Assembly: GCF_001625325.1 (NCBI RefSeq)
Contig: NZ_JRQQ01000006.1
Span: 62,001 to 126,000, forward strand
Direction: 5' to 3'
DNA length: 64,000 nt
DNA from: Croceicoccus estronivorus
Lineage (GTDB): Bacteria; Pseudomonadota; Alphaproteobacteria; Sphingomonadales; Sphingomonadaceae
The notes beneath the pieces were generated by a model. The model made no database searches. It was not told where the DNA came from and worked only from the letters and a program-made list of their open reading frames with translations. Below, in pieces: positions 45,746 through 53,134 of the stretch (position 1 is its first letter; every line of letters starts with the position of its first letter). A program made the position numbers and the translations under genes.

Positions 45746-46422
45746 CGATTGGCACGCACATGGTGAAGGAGGACAAGACCGCCCGCCAGCTATTCGAGGA
45801 AGTGATGGCCAATCCCGCCCGCGCCAAATTCGGCTTTGGTGAGAAGCTTGCTATCGTCAACGTCGATTTCCAGAACGCCTATACCCGGATCGACGAATTC
45901 AAGACTGCCTACGAAACCGACCCACGCCAGATTGAATATGCCAACACGATTTCCCGTCTGGCACGTGAGAAGGGCATGCCGGTCATCTGGACGCATGTTG
46001 CCTACATGAAAGACGCCAGCGATGCGGGCGTATGGGGCACCCGCACCGACACACCCGACTCGCTTCAGAACATCAAATACGGCAGCCGCCGCCATGAGTT
46101 CGACGAGCGGTGCGAGATCGATTACGACAAGGACGCCGTTTACACCAAACGGATGCCTTCGGCCTTTTTCGAAACGCCGCTGCAAAGCCTGCTGGTGTGG
46201 CACAAGGTGGATACGCTGGTAATTACCGGCGGATCGACCTCCGGCTGCATACGCGCCACGGCAGTGGACAGCCTGAGCCGCGGCTATCGCACCATTGTCC
46301 CCATCGAAACCTGCGCGGACAAACATGAAAGCTATCACTTCGCGAACCTGACCGATCTCCAGCTGAAATATGCCGATGTGGAACCGGTGCAGACCGTGAT
46401 CGACTGGCTGGAGGCGCGGTAA
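45742..46422 (+). CDS. Isochorismatase-superfamily amidase (N-carbamoylsarcosine/maleamate amidohydrolase-like)
   Basis: 226 residues; ATGA overlap with the lyase. The Cys-hydrolase triad is Asp42 (NVDFQNAY), Lys136 (AVYTKRMPSAFF) and Cys169 (GGSTSGCIRATAVDS), with the cis-peptide block before the Cys. CADKHESYHFANLTDLQLKY and ADV resemble N-carbamoylsarcosine and maleamate amidohydrolases. It hydrolyses a primary amide, releasing ammonia, as expected for the half-amide formed when a cyclic imide is opened. The exact substrate is inferred from neighbours. Confidence 0.92.
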   Translation: MTIGTHMVKEDKTARQLFEEVMANPARAKFGFGEKLAIVNVDFQNAYTRIDEFKTAYETDPRQIEYANTISRLAREKGMPVIWTHVAYMKDASDAGVWGTRTDTPDSLQNIKYGSRRHEFDERCEIDYDKDAVYTKRMPSAFFETPLQSLLVWHKVDTLVITGGSTSGCIRATAVDSLSRGYRTIVPIETCADKHESYHFANLTDLQLKYADVEPVQTVIDWLEAR

Positions 46423-47357
46423 TGGACGAAGGCGCAAAGGACCCTGGGCTATACGATTTTCGCCCATATCGCGATCGGCCACGGTTGGAATGGCCCGATG
46501 GCAAGAGTGTCGCCGTATGGGTTTCCCCCAATCTGGAATTCTACGAAATCGATCCGCCGGCCAACCCGTTCCGCAAGAGCTGGACCAAGCCGCACCCCGA
46601 CATCGTACCTTATGGCCACCGGGACTACGCCAATCGCATTGGCCATTGGCGCATGGCCGAAGTCATGGAAAAGCACGGCTTCAAAGGCTCCGTCTCCCTG
46701 TCCGTTGCCCTGTGCCAGCATCACCCTGATGTCGTTGCCAATGCGAATGAACTGGGCTGGGAATTCTTCAGCCACGGCATCTACAACACCCGCTACAGCT
46801 ACGGCATGGACGAGGCGCAGGAACGCGCGATTATCGAGGATTCGATCAACACCGTCCGCGACGCCACCGGCCAGACGATCAAGGGCTGGCTCGCCCCTGC
46901 CCTGACGCACACACCACGCACGCTGGACCTGATCGCAGAATATGGGATGACCTACACCTGCGATCTCTATCACGACGATCAACCGGCGCCGGTGCATGTG
47001 AAGACCGGCAAGCTGATATCGATGCCCTACAGCATCGAGGTGAACGACCACTACGGCTTCTTCGTCTACAACATGTCACCGCGCGAATACGCTGACACCC
47101 TGATCCGGCAATACGAACGGCTCGCTGCCGAAGGGGAGCGGTCAGGCGGCACAGTAATGTGCATTCCGCTCCACAGCTACCTGATCGGGCAGCCCCACCG
47201 GATCGGCCCATTCGAGGAAGTCCTGCGCCACATAGCTGCCGATGATCGCGCGTGGATTACCCGCAGCGGAGACATTGCCGATCATTTCCTATCGAGCGGC
47301 CAATACGAAACCACCGCAGCCGATTGCGCTCGTTACAAGCAGGGAGACGCCGCATGA
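46422..47357 (+). CDS. Polysaccharide-deacetylase-fold (NodB/CE4) hydrolase, PuuE/imidase-like, copy 1
   Basis: 311 residues; TAATG overlap with the amidase. NodB-type fold: GHWRMAEVMEKHGFKGSVSL, WEFFSHGIYNTRYSYGMDEA, GWLAPALTHTPRTLDLIAEY, YTCDLYHDDQPAPVHV. The usual metal-binding TFDDG is replaced (WVSPNLEFYE), and the HxxxH motif is only SHGIYN. This resembles PuuE allantoinase and bacterial cyclic imide hydrolases, which as I recall belong to this fold. It would open a cyclic imide or ureide to a half-amide. No signal peptide, so cytoplasmic. Confidence 0.85.
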   Translation: MDEGAKDPGLYDFRPYRDRPRLEWPDGKSVAVWVSPNLEFYEIDPPANPFRKSWTKPHPDIVPYGHRDYANRIGHWRMAEVMEKHGFKGSVSLSVALCQHHPDVVANANELGWEFFSHGIYNTRYSYGMDEAQERAIIEDSINTVRDATGQTIKGWLAPALTHTPRTLDLIAEYGMTYTCDLYHDDQPAPVHVKTGKLISMPYSIEVNDHYGFFVYNMSPREYADTLIRQYERLAAEGERSGGTVMCIPLHSYLIGQPHRIGPFEEVLRHIAADDRAWITRSGDIADHFLSSGQYETTAADCARYKQGDAA

Positions 47358-48283
47358 GCCTGGATCCAGCCTATCTGACCTATCCCAAACGCCGGAAGGG
47401 AATGGACCAGAATCTCTACACACCTTCCCCCATGCCATCGCGCAAGCCGGTGACGTGGCCGGGCGGCAAACCGGTCGCCGTCACTTTGCTCGTCAATCTG
47501 GAATGGTTTCCGATCACGCCGGAAGACAAGCCGTTCCGCGCACCGGGTCATATGGTAACTCCCTATCCCGATTATCGTCATTATACGGCGCGCGAATACG
47601 GAACGCGGGTCGGCTTTTATCGCTTGCTCGATGCGTTCGAAAAGGCAGGCGTCAAGGCAACTGTGGCTGCGAATTCCGCCATTGCCGAACGCTATCCGTC
47701 GATCATCCAGGACATTCTTGCCGCAGGGCACGAGATTATCGCCCATTCCACGGACATGAACGGCACGATCGCGAGTTCTCTCACCGAAGAGGAGGAACGT
47801 GCGCTCATCACCACGGCCCGCGACACGTTGTCGGCGGCAATGGGCAAGGCCCCGCGCGGCTGGCAGTCCATCGCGCGATCACAGAGCTGGAATACGCCGA
47901 AGCTGCTCGTTGAAGAGGGTTTCGACTACATGTGCGACTGGGTAAACGACGACCTGCCCTACATCGCTGCCACCGAAGCCGGCACTATTGTTTCCGTGCC
48001 TTTCAACCACGAGCTGTCGGATCGGCAGATGATTGCCGTTCAGCAACAAAGCATGGATAGCGTCGCACAGCAGATGGAAGACGCACTTGCCTGGCTGAAG
48101 GCCGAGGCAGCACAATATGGCGCGGGACGTGTTCTGCCGTTCACCCTGACGCCCTACATTACGGGCCTGCCCTATCGCATGGATGCGTTCGAGGCTCTGC
48201 TGGCCCGTCTGGCTGGAGACGACGCCACCTGGTTCGCCACGACCGGCGAACTCGTGGACAGTTGGAAAAGCCAGATCTGCTAA
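47354..48283 (+). CDS. Polysaccharide-deacetylase-fold (NodB/CE4) hydrolase, copy 2
   Basis: 309 residues from ATG 47354, overlapping the previous stop (ATGA). Same fold and layout as copy 1: KPVAVTLLVNLEWFPITPED, TRVGFYRLLDAFEKAGVKAT, HEIIAHSTDMNGTIASSLTE, GWQSIARSQSWNTPKLLVEE, YMCDWVNDDLPY. The first metal Asp pair is missing here also (LVNLEW). It could form a complex with copy 1 or act on a second ring. Last gene of the lyase operon, followed by a strong hairpin. Confidence 0.85.
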   Translation: MSLDPAYLTYPKRRKGMDQNLYTPSPMPSRKPVTWPGGKPVAVTLLVNLEWFPITPEDKPFRAPGHMVTPYPDYRHYTAREYGTRVGFYRLLDAFEKAGVKATVAANSAIAERYPSIIQDILAAGHEIIAHSTDMNGTIASSLTEEEERALITTARDTLSAAMGKAPRGWQSIARSQSWNTPKLLVEEGFDYMCDWVNDDLPYIAATEAGTIVSVPFNHELSDRQMIAVQQQSMDSVAQQMEDALAWLKAEAAQYGAGRVLPFTLTPYITGLPYRMDAFEALLARLAGDDATWFATTGELVDSWKSQIC

Positions 48284-48294
48284 TGGAAATGGGC

Positions 48295-48325
48295 GACCGG
48301 TGGAGTGGAGGGCGCTCCACCGGTC
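48295..48325. terminator. Hairpin between convergent operons
   Basis: GACCGGTGGAG and CTCCACCGGTC form a perfect 11-base-pair stem with a 9-base loop, 12 bases after the stop of the deacetylase-fold gene and 26 before the stop of the leftward small gene. Probable bidirectional terminator. Confidence 0.7.
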
Positions 48326-48350
48326 ATAAGATAGTCAACCGATAGAGCAA

Positions 48351-48680
48351 TCAGTCTGCGGCTTTCTCCGTAACAGCCTCTTCACGTGGATCGAGCATGA
48401 TGCGCATTGCACGCATCAGCAAACCGTCCGTCGCCTGCTGCCGTTCCTCCGCGACATCCCCTTCATAGGTTATATCGCGCAACGCGGAGACATCTTCCCC
48501 GCGCAGTTGCGCCACCAGCCGTTCAAGCCGGTCGATGCGATCATTGGCGACCGCAAGTTCGATCAATGTCGCCAACGCGATGTTGAGAACCTCTTCCGTC
48601 TCCCGGTTGGCAAGGCTGGGCTTGCGCGCACCTCGCGCGGAAGAAATGAGTTCGATCAGGGCTTCGGCTTCACTTTTCAT
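48351..48680 (-). CDS. Small coiled-coil protein, paralogue of the one at 55111-55413
   Basis: 109 residues from the ATG at 48678-48680, which overlaps the methyltransferase stop (ATGA). Mostly helical: TEEVLNIALATLIELAVAND followed by RIDRLERLVAQLRGED, then RDITYEGDVAEERQQATDGL and RAMRIMLDP. The pattern RxDxxER ... xDI ... DVxEER ... RxMR is shared with the 100-residue protein at 55111. No enzyme motif. It is tied to the methyltransferase and is probably its partner or a small regulator of assembly (inference). Confidence 0.75.
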   Translation of the reverse strand: MKSEAEALIELISSARGARKPSLANRETEEVLNIALATLIELAVANDRIDRLERLVAQLRGEDVSALRDITYEGDVAEERQQATDGLLMRAMRIMLDPREEAVTEKAAD

Positions 48681-49822
48681 CCGTTGTTGTCCTGGCCCGG
48701 CTTGCGGCCGCTGATGGCATACCACCGGTTGTTCATCATGCCCGACAGGGCAGCAAGATCGTGTTCGATCACAGTGTCAGCGGGGAATCCTGCGGCGATC
48801 ATGTCGGCCTTGAGGTCCGCTGTCGCATAAGTGGCCCAGTGGACTTCCCCATTCCAGTGCGTGTCCCAGTCCCGTTCCACCTGATGCACCAGCGTCGGCG
48901 GGTTGCGGATGGCGACATCCTGATGAATCACCACCCCTCCGGGGCGCACCACGCGGAAGGATTCGCGGATCATCGCCTGCCGCTTTTCCTCGCCGATTTC
49001 GTGCATCAGGTTATGCGACACGACCAGATCGAAGCTGTCATCCTCGAATGTCAGGGAAGAGGCGTCCATCTGATGAAAATGAACCGCGACACCAAGCGAT
49101 TCCGCCCGCGCGTGAGCATAGCGAAGCATCCCGGCGCCCAGATCCAGCGCATGGACCTCCACATCTGGCCAGTGCGCGGCATAGGCAGCCGAAGCCGCCC
49201 CGGCCGAACAACCGATGTCGAGCATCCTTGCGGGCTTGAAGCCGGTAAATGCCTCTTCCAGCAGGCGAAGGATGACCCCGGCCTTGCTGTCGCCACGACC
49301 TATGCCCTGACCGAAGGAGAAGACATTGCCGCCCAATTCGTACAGCGCACCGGCAACGACATCGTTCTCGCCCCGGTCCATGCCGTAACCGCCAGGCTGG
49401 AGATGGATGTCCACGTCAGCGACTTCCGGTGAGGGATCATAGGACGGATCAAGCGTGAGACTGCCACGGCGGGCTGGCGAATGCATCAGTTCTTCAGTGA
49501 CCGCTTCCATACGGTCCAGATCGCGATAGATCGGCTGGCCTACCGAAACCCAGATCATTTCCTGAGCAGAACGATTGGCCGCGCTCCACAGCCGATAGCT
49601 GGGCGCCATCAGAAACGCCTCCCGGATCTCCTCCTCCGACTGGGGCCGGCGGCCATGGCGTTCGGCAAAGGCGGGGGCTGCTTCGCTGTCATAGATCTCG
49701 ACATTGCGCGGCCGGACCTTTGCATTGAGCAGGCGGCGAAGCGCAACAACCGCGCCCTGTCTGGAACGTTCCTCCACAGTGGTCTGCGGCAGGACCGCGT
49801 GCTGGACGTCACGAACCTTCAT
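48677..49822 (-). CDS. SAM-dependent methyltransferase with a novel N-terminal domain (copy A)
   Basis: 381 residues from ATG 49820-49822, preceded by AAGGAG. The C-terminal half is a class I methyltransferase: LDIGCSAG at 203-210, VHALDLGAGMLRYAHARAES, FDLVVSHNLMHEI, RVVRPGGVVIHQDVA. The first 170 residues are unusual and include RLWSAANRSAQEMIWVSVGQ, SLTLDP and DVDIHLQPGG. The same layout recurs at 62053-63258. The N-domain may bind the substrate or a cofactor. Operator-like site at 49886-49905, 63 bases upstream. Substrate unknown. Confidence 0.85.
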   Translation of the reverse strand: MKVRDVQHAVLPQTTVEERSRQGAVVALRRLLNAKVRPRNVEIYDSEAAPAFAERHGRRPQSEEEIREAFLMAPSYRLWSAANRSAQEMIWVSVGQPIYRDLDRMEAVTEELMHSPARRGSLTLDPSYDPSPEVADVDIHLQPGGYGMDRGENDVVAGALYELGGNVFSFGQGIGRGDSKAGVILRLLEEAFTGFKPARMLDIGCSAGAASAAYAAHWPDVEVHALDLGAGMLRYAHARAESLGVAVHFHQMDASSLTFEDDSFDLVVSHNLMHEIGEEKRQAMIRESFRVVRPGGVVIHQDVAIRNPPTLVHQVERDWDTHWNGEVHWATYATADLKADMIAAGFPADTVIEHDLAALSGMMNNRWYAISGRKPGQDNNG

Positions 49823-49885
49823 CACCTGCTCCTTCATTCGATCGTGCCCGTATGAAAGCACCCGGCGGGCATTGCTGCAACTCTT

Positions 49886-49905
49886 TTGTTCTATATATAG
49901 TACAA
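49886..49905. promoter_or_regulatory. Operator site e of the proposed GntR regulon
   Basis: TTGTTCTATATATAGTACAA is an almost perfect palindrome: nine of ten base pairs match. It is the most symmetrical copy of the motif. It lies 63 bases upstream of the methyltransferase A start and directly beyond the VOC gene stop. Confidence 0.7.
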
Positions 49906-49906
49906 A

Positions 49907-50839
49907 TTAATTGACTTCTATCAATTCCACCAATTCTCCAGCCGGGCCGATCAGGGTACAGCTGCGCCGCCCCCGGTAGATTGCTTCCTCACGCACCTGT
50001 GGCGCTGCAATCGCCTGGGAGATGAAGGGTTCGATGTCTTCCACTTCGAAACTGGCCAGCGCATTGCCCGGCGGCAGGTGCCCCGGCGCCCGGGGCCGCG
50101 GTCCGGCAATATAGCCTTCACCGTTGGGGTACCCGTCCAGTTCCAGCAGATTGCCACGCTGCCGCATCCCGATTGCGCTGAGGTCGATGGTATGTTCCAT
50201 ATCCAGACCCTGCGCATCCTGGATGACCCGCACCTTGCTTTGGCGCACAGGCCGCTCTCGCAAGGCAAAGTTGTCGACGTACCAGCGCAGCAGTGTCACG
50301 AACTCCGGACCGGCGGCCACCACAATGAATGGTCGGCCGATAAAGCCTGATGGAGGCGGCAGGATCGAGGTTTCCCGATCACCGCTCTCCATTGTGAAAT
50401 AGAGGCATTCGCCCGCCGGGCCAGCGACTTGCATGGCAATGATCGACGGCATGAATTGCAGCGGGCGCGGCTCTCCGATCACTGTGAAGGGCGAACCGGG
50501 AAAACGCCGGGCAAGCGTATGGACATCATCGACAATGATTTCCCACGCATTCCAGCCATAAGTGGTCAGTGGACGATAGCCCGGTGGCATAGGTGCCTCC
50601 ACAAACCGGAAGAGAACCTCATCCTCGCCATCGGACGCCATCGTAAGCATTGCCGAGTCGGCTGCCGCAGGCGTGCCCCAGGCCGCTGCCAGCGTTTCAC
50701 CCACTTGGCCGCGTTCGATGGTACGCAAGCCAAGATAGTCGGCATAGATCCGCTCTATCGCCGCAATATCGGGCGTCGCAGTGGTGACGGCGGCAATGCG
50801 CAGCAATGCCGGGTCCGTATCTGTCGTCCAATCGCTCAT
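49907..50839 (-). CDS. VOC-superfamily (glyoxalase/extradiol dioxygenase fold) protein
   Basis: 310 residues from ATG 50837-50839. Two VOC modules: ATPDIAAIERIYADYLGLRT with FRFVEAPMPPGYRPLTTYGW, and IVVAAGPEFVTLLRWYVDNF with the end VELIEVN. Metal ligands typical of extradiol dioxygenases are not obvious; a Glu at ELVELIEV fits the last ligand. It may be a dioxygenase, isomerase or a binding protein. Single gene with the operator at 50896-50915, downstream of the GntR gene. Confidence 0.78.
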   Translation of the reverse strand: MSDWTTDTDPALLRIAAVTTATPDIAAIERIYADYLGLRTIERGQVGETLAAAWGTPAAADSAMLTMASDGEDEVLFRFVEAPMPPGYRPLTTYGWNAWEIIVDDVHTLARRFPGSPFTVIGEPRPLQFMPSIIAMQVAGPAGECLYFTMESGDRETSILPPPSGFIGRPFIVVAAGPEFVTLLRWYVDNFALRERPVRQSKVRVIQDAQGLDMEHTIDLSAIGMRQRGNLLELDGYPNGEGYIAGPRPRAPGHLPPGNALASFEVEDIEPFISQAIAAPQVREEAIYRGRRSCTLIGPAGELVELIEVN

Positions 50840-50895
50840 GCCCAAGTACTCCCAGCCCGGCCTCTTTCAGGAACAGGGGACAAGTAGCCTTGCTT

Positions 50896-50915
50896 TTGTT
50901 ATATATCTATATCAA
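50896..50915. promoter_or_regulatory. Operator site b of the proposed GntR regulon
   Basis: TTGTTATATATCTATATCAA, 18/20 identical to site a (read on the opposite strand). It lies 56 bases upstream of the VOC start and 26 bases past the GntR stop, in the gap between these two leftward genes. Confidence 0.68.
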
Positions 50916-50941
50916 ATTGACCTGGGCCGCCAATATTTGGT

Positions 50942-51718
50942 TCACAGCAGTTGCATGTCGACGCCAGGAGAATTGAGATCGAGCCGGATCTGGTATTTGT
51001 CAGGGCGGAACTGGGCCAGGATGTGCTGCACCGGCCTGCCCTGCTTGTCTTCCACCGTCCGGCTGACGCGCAGGATCGGCGACCCGATATCCACCTGCAG
51101 CATGGACGAAAGCATTGCGTCGGCCAACGTGGCGGAAATCGTCTGATGCGCCGCGCCGATCTGCACGCCCGCTTCTTCGATCAGGGCAAGCATCGGCGTG
51201 GTTTTCAGCTTCGCACGGGTCATGTGACTGGCAATGTCCGCCGGAATGAAACTGACGAAGTGCCCCACCGGGGAATCGTCGAACCACCGCACGCGTACGA
51301 CCCGCAGCACATCCGTGTCGGGTTCGATGTTCAGCGCTTCATCAATCGGCGCACGGGCAGGCACATGTTCCACCTCCAGCAGCTTCACTTTGGTCGACCG
51401 GCCAAAGTTGAGCAGGGATTCGATTGCCTGATCGATATTGCCCTGAAACGGCTTGGCCGGCGAACGGAAGATGACTGTGGTGCCAACGCGGCGCTTGCGT
51501 TCGACGAAATGGTTTTCCGCCAGTTCGTCCAACGCGCGCCGCGCCGTTATGCGGGAAACGCCGAACTGGGCCGAAAGCCCTTCCTCGGTTGGCAAGCGGG
51601 AGCCGAAGGCCCGTTCACCGCTCGTAATTTCTTCCCGCAGTTGCAGGAAAATCTGATGATAAAGCGGTATCGCCTGCATGCGATCGACACCGGCGGTCTC
51701 TTCGCTTTTTACCGACAA
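50942..51718 (-). CDS. GntR family regulator, HutC subfamily (UTRA domain)
   Basis: 258 residues from TTG 51716-51718; ATG 51677-51679 (MQAIPLYHQIFLQLREEI) is a likely alternative. The winged helix lies at about 15-80: YHQIFLQLREEITSGERAFG, SRLPTEEGLSAQFGVSRITA, RRALDELAENHFVERKRRVG. The UTRA effector domain follows, with VLRVVRVRWFDDSPVGHFVS, FIPADIASHM and SPILRVSRTVEDKQGRPVQH. HutC-type members bind TTGT/ACAA-flanked palindromes, matching the six operator copies in this half. It has no copy in its own promoter. The effector is probably a pathway intermediate. Confidence 0.9.
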   Translation of the reverse strand: MSVKSEETAGVDRMQAIPLYHQIFLQLREEITSGERAFGSRLPTEEGLSAQFGVSRITARRALDELAENHFVERKRRVGTTVIFRSPAKPFQGNIDQAIESLLNFGRSTKVKLLEVEHVPARAPIDEALNIEPDTDVLRVVRVRWFDDSPVGHFVSFIPADIASHMTRAKLKTTPMLALIEEAGVQIGAAHQTISATLADAMLSSMLQVDIGSPILRVSRTVEDKQGRPVQHILAQFRPDKYQIRLDLNSPGVDMQLL

Positions 51719-51829
51719 ACAACTGCCCCCCGATACTCAATGCCGAAAGGGCAATATCGCAATAAACCGCCCGGCGCATCCCCATCATGCGCTCTCACCA
51801 TATCGTAAACTTTGATCAGGATCACTGCC

Positions 51830-52231
51830 ATGCAAACGAAACCTATCCTCTCGTCCGAAATTGCAAGGCGGCTGCTCGATGCCGCATTGGATGCGGCTCA
51901 GGCTGCCGGCTATACGATGAGCGTAGCCGTAGTGGACGACGGCGGCTACCCGCTCGCCCTGCAACGAATGGAGCGGGCCGGCAAGCTGACAGCGAAAGTC
52001 GCCATGGAGAAAGCACGCACCGCCGCGCTGATGCGCGGACCGAGTGGGGCTTTGCAATCCAGAGTCAAGGACGACCCAGCTCTCCTGCGCCTTACGGATT
52101 ATCTGCCCATGGCAGGCGGGTTCCCTGTAATGCATGAGGGCGAATGCGCGGGTGCCCTGGGCATATCGGGCGGGACGGCCGAACAGGACACCGAAATCGC
52201 AACTGCTGCATTGGCGATATTGGAGGGCTGA
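51830..52231 (+). CDS. GlcG/HbpS family (DUF336) protein
   Basis: 133 residues from ATG 51830 (CAGGA upstream). Family blocks: SVAVVDDGGYPLALQRMERA, TAALMRGPSG, AGGFPVMHEGECAGALGISG and GTAEQDTEIATAALA. Members bind small ligands; HbpS of Streptomyces binds haem, but the family is often found in catabolic clusters without a known role. It is divergent from the GntR gene, with 111 bases between the starts, and ends before the SDR of the opposite strand. Confidence 0.88.
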   Translation: MQTKPILSSEIARRLLDAALDAAQAAGYTMSVAVVDDGGYPLALQRMERAGKLTAKVAMEKARTAALMRGPSGALQSRVKDDPALLRLTDYLPMAGGFPVMHEGECAGALGISGGTAEQDTEIATAALAILEG

Positions 52232-52270
52232 GGAAGCCCCCCTCCAATGCGTTTCAGACCGGCGAGGGAA

Positions 52271-53122
52271 TCAATGCATTTCCTCGCCGCCAGAGACGTT
52301 CATCGCCTCGCCGGTGATGTAACGCGCCTGACCGGAACAGAGGAACGCACAGGCATTGGCGGTATCGTCCGGCGTACCCACCCGGCCCAACGGAATGCGG
52401 CCGCGCATGGCGGCAAGATATTCATCCACCGTTTGCCCGCGCGCCTTGGCCATGAATTCGTTCTGCCAGCTGCCGAGCCCGGTCGTCACATGATTGGGGC
52501 AGACCGCGTTGACGGTGATCTGTTCCGGCCCCAGTTCGATTGCCGCCGAACGCGTCAGCCCCACCAGACCATGCTTGGAGGCGATATAGGATGAGGTGAG
52601 CGCCGACCCGGACTTCGACCCGCGGCTGCCAATCGAAACCACGCGTCCCCGCCCCCAGTTCTCCTGTACCGGCTGCGAAAGCATCTGGCGCACGGCGTGC
52701 TTCATGGCGAAAAACGAACCACGCAGGTTCACGTTCAACACCGTGTCCCACATTTCCTGAGTGGCATCCACCAGCGGCCCGAACAGGTAACCGACACCGG
52801 CATTGTTCACGAGAATGTCCAGCCTGGCATACTTTTCAACCGCATGGGCAATCAGCGCCTGCACTTGCGCCTCTTCCCGCATGTCTGCCTGAAACGTACT
52901 GACATCCGGGTTAATCGCCCGAATATCGGCAGCCACTTCGGCCATTTCTTCCGAAGCGCCAACGCCATGCGCTGGCGCCATATCGCCCTGCGTTGACCCC
53001 AGATCATGAAGCACCAACTTCGCACCATCTTCTGCCAGCTTGCGCGCAATTGCTTCGCCGAGCCCCTTGCGCCGGCCCGCACCCGTGACGATCGCCACCT
53101 TGCCTTCAAGATCGGGATACAT
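52271..53122 (-). CDS. Short-chain dehydrogenase/reductase
   Basis: 283 residues. Nucleotide motif VTGAGRRKGLGEAIARKLAE, NNAGVGYLFGPL, Ser in VSIGSRGSKS, Tyr and Lys in SYIASKHGLVGL, all intact. The unusual RRKG insert in the glycine loop also occurs in other SDRs of acyl-CoA catabolism. It oxidises or reduces a hydroxy/keto group. Last gene of the operon with the dienoyl-CoA-reductase-type enzyme, 12 bases apart. Confidence 0.92.
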   Translation of the reverse strand: MYPDLEGKVAIVTGAGRRKGLGEAIARKLAEDGAKLVLHDLGSTQGDMAPAHGVGASEEMAEVAADIRAINPDVSTFQADMREEAQVQALIAHAVEKYARLDILVNNAGVGYLFGPLVDATQEMWDTVLNVNLRGSFFAMKHAVRQMLSQPVQENWGRGRVVSIGSRGSKSGSALTSSYIASKHGLVGLTRSAAIELGPEQITVNAVCPNHVTTGLGSWQNEFMAKARGQTVDEYLAAMRGRIPLGRVGTPDDTANACAFLCSGQARYITGEAMNVSGGEEMH

Positions 53123-53134
53123 TGTGGTTTTCTC

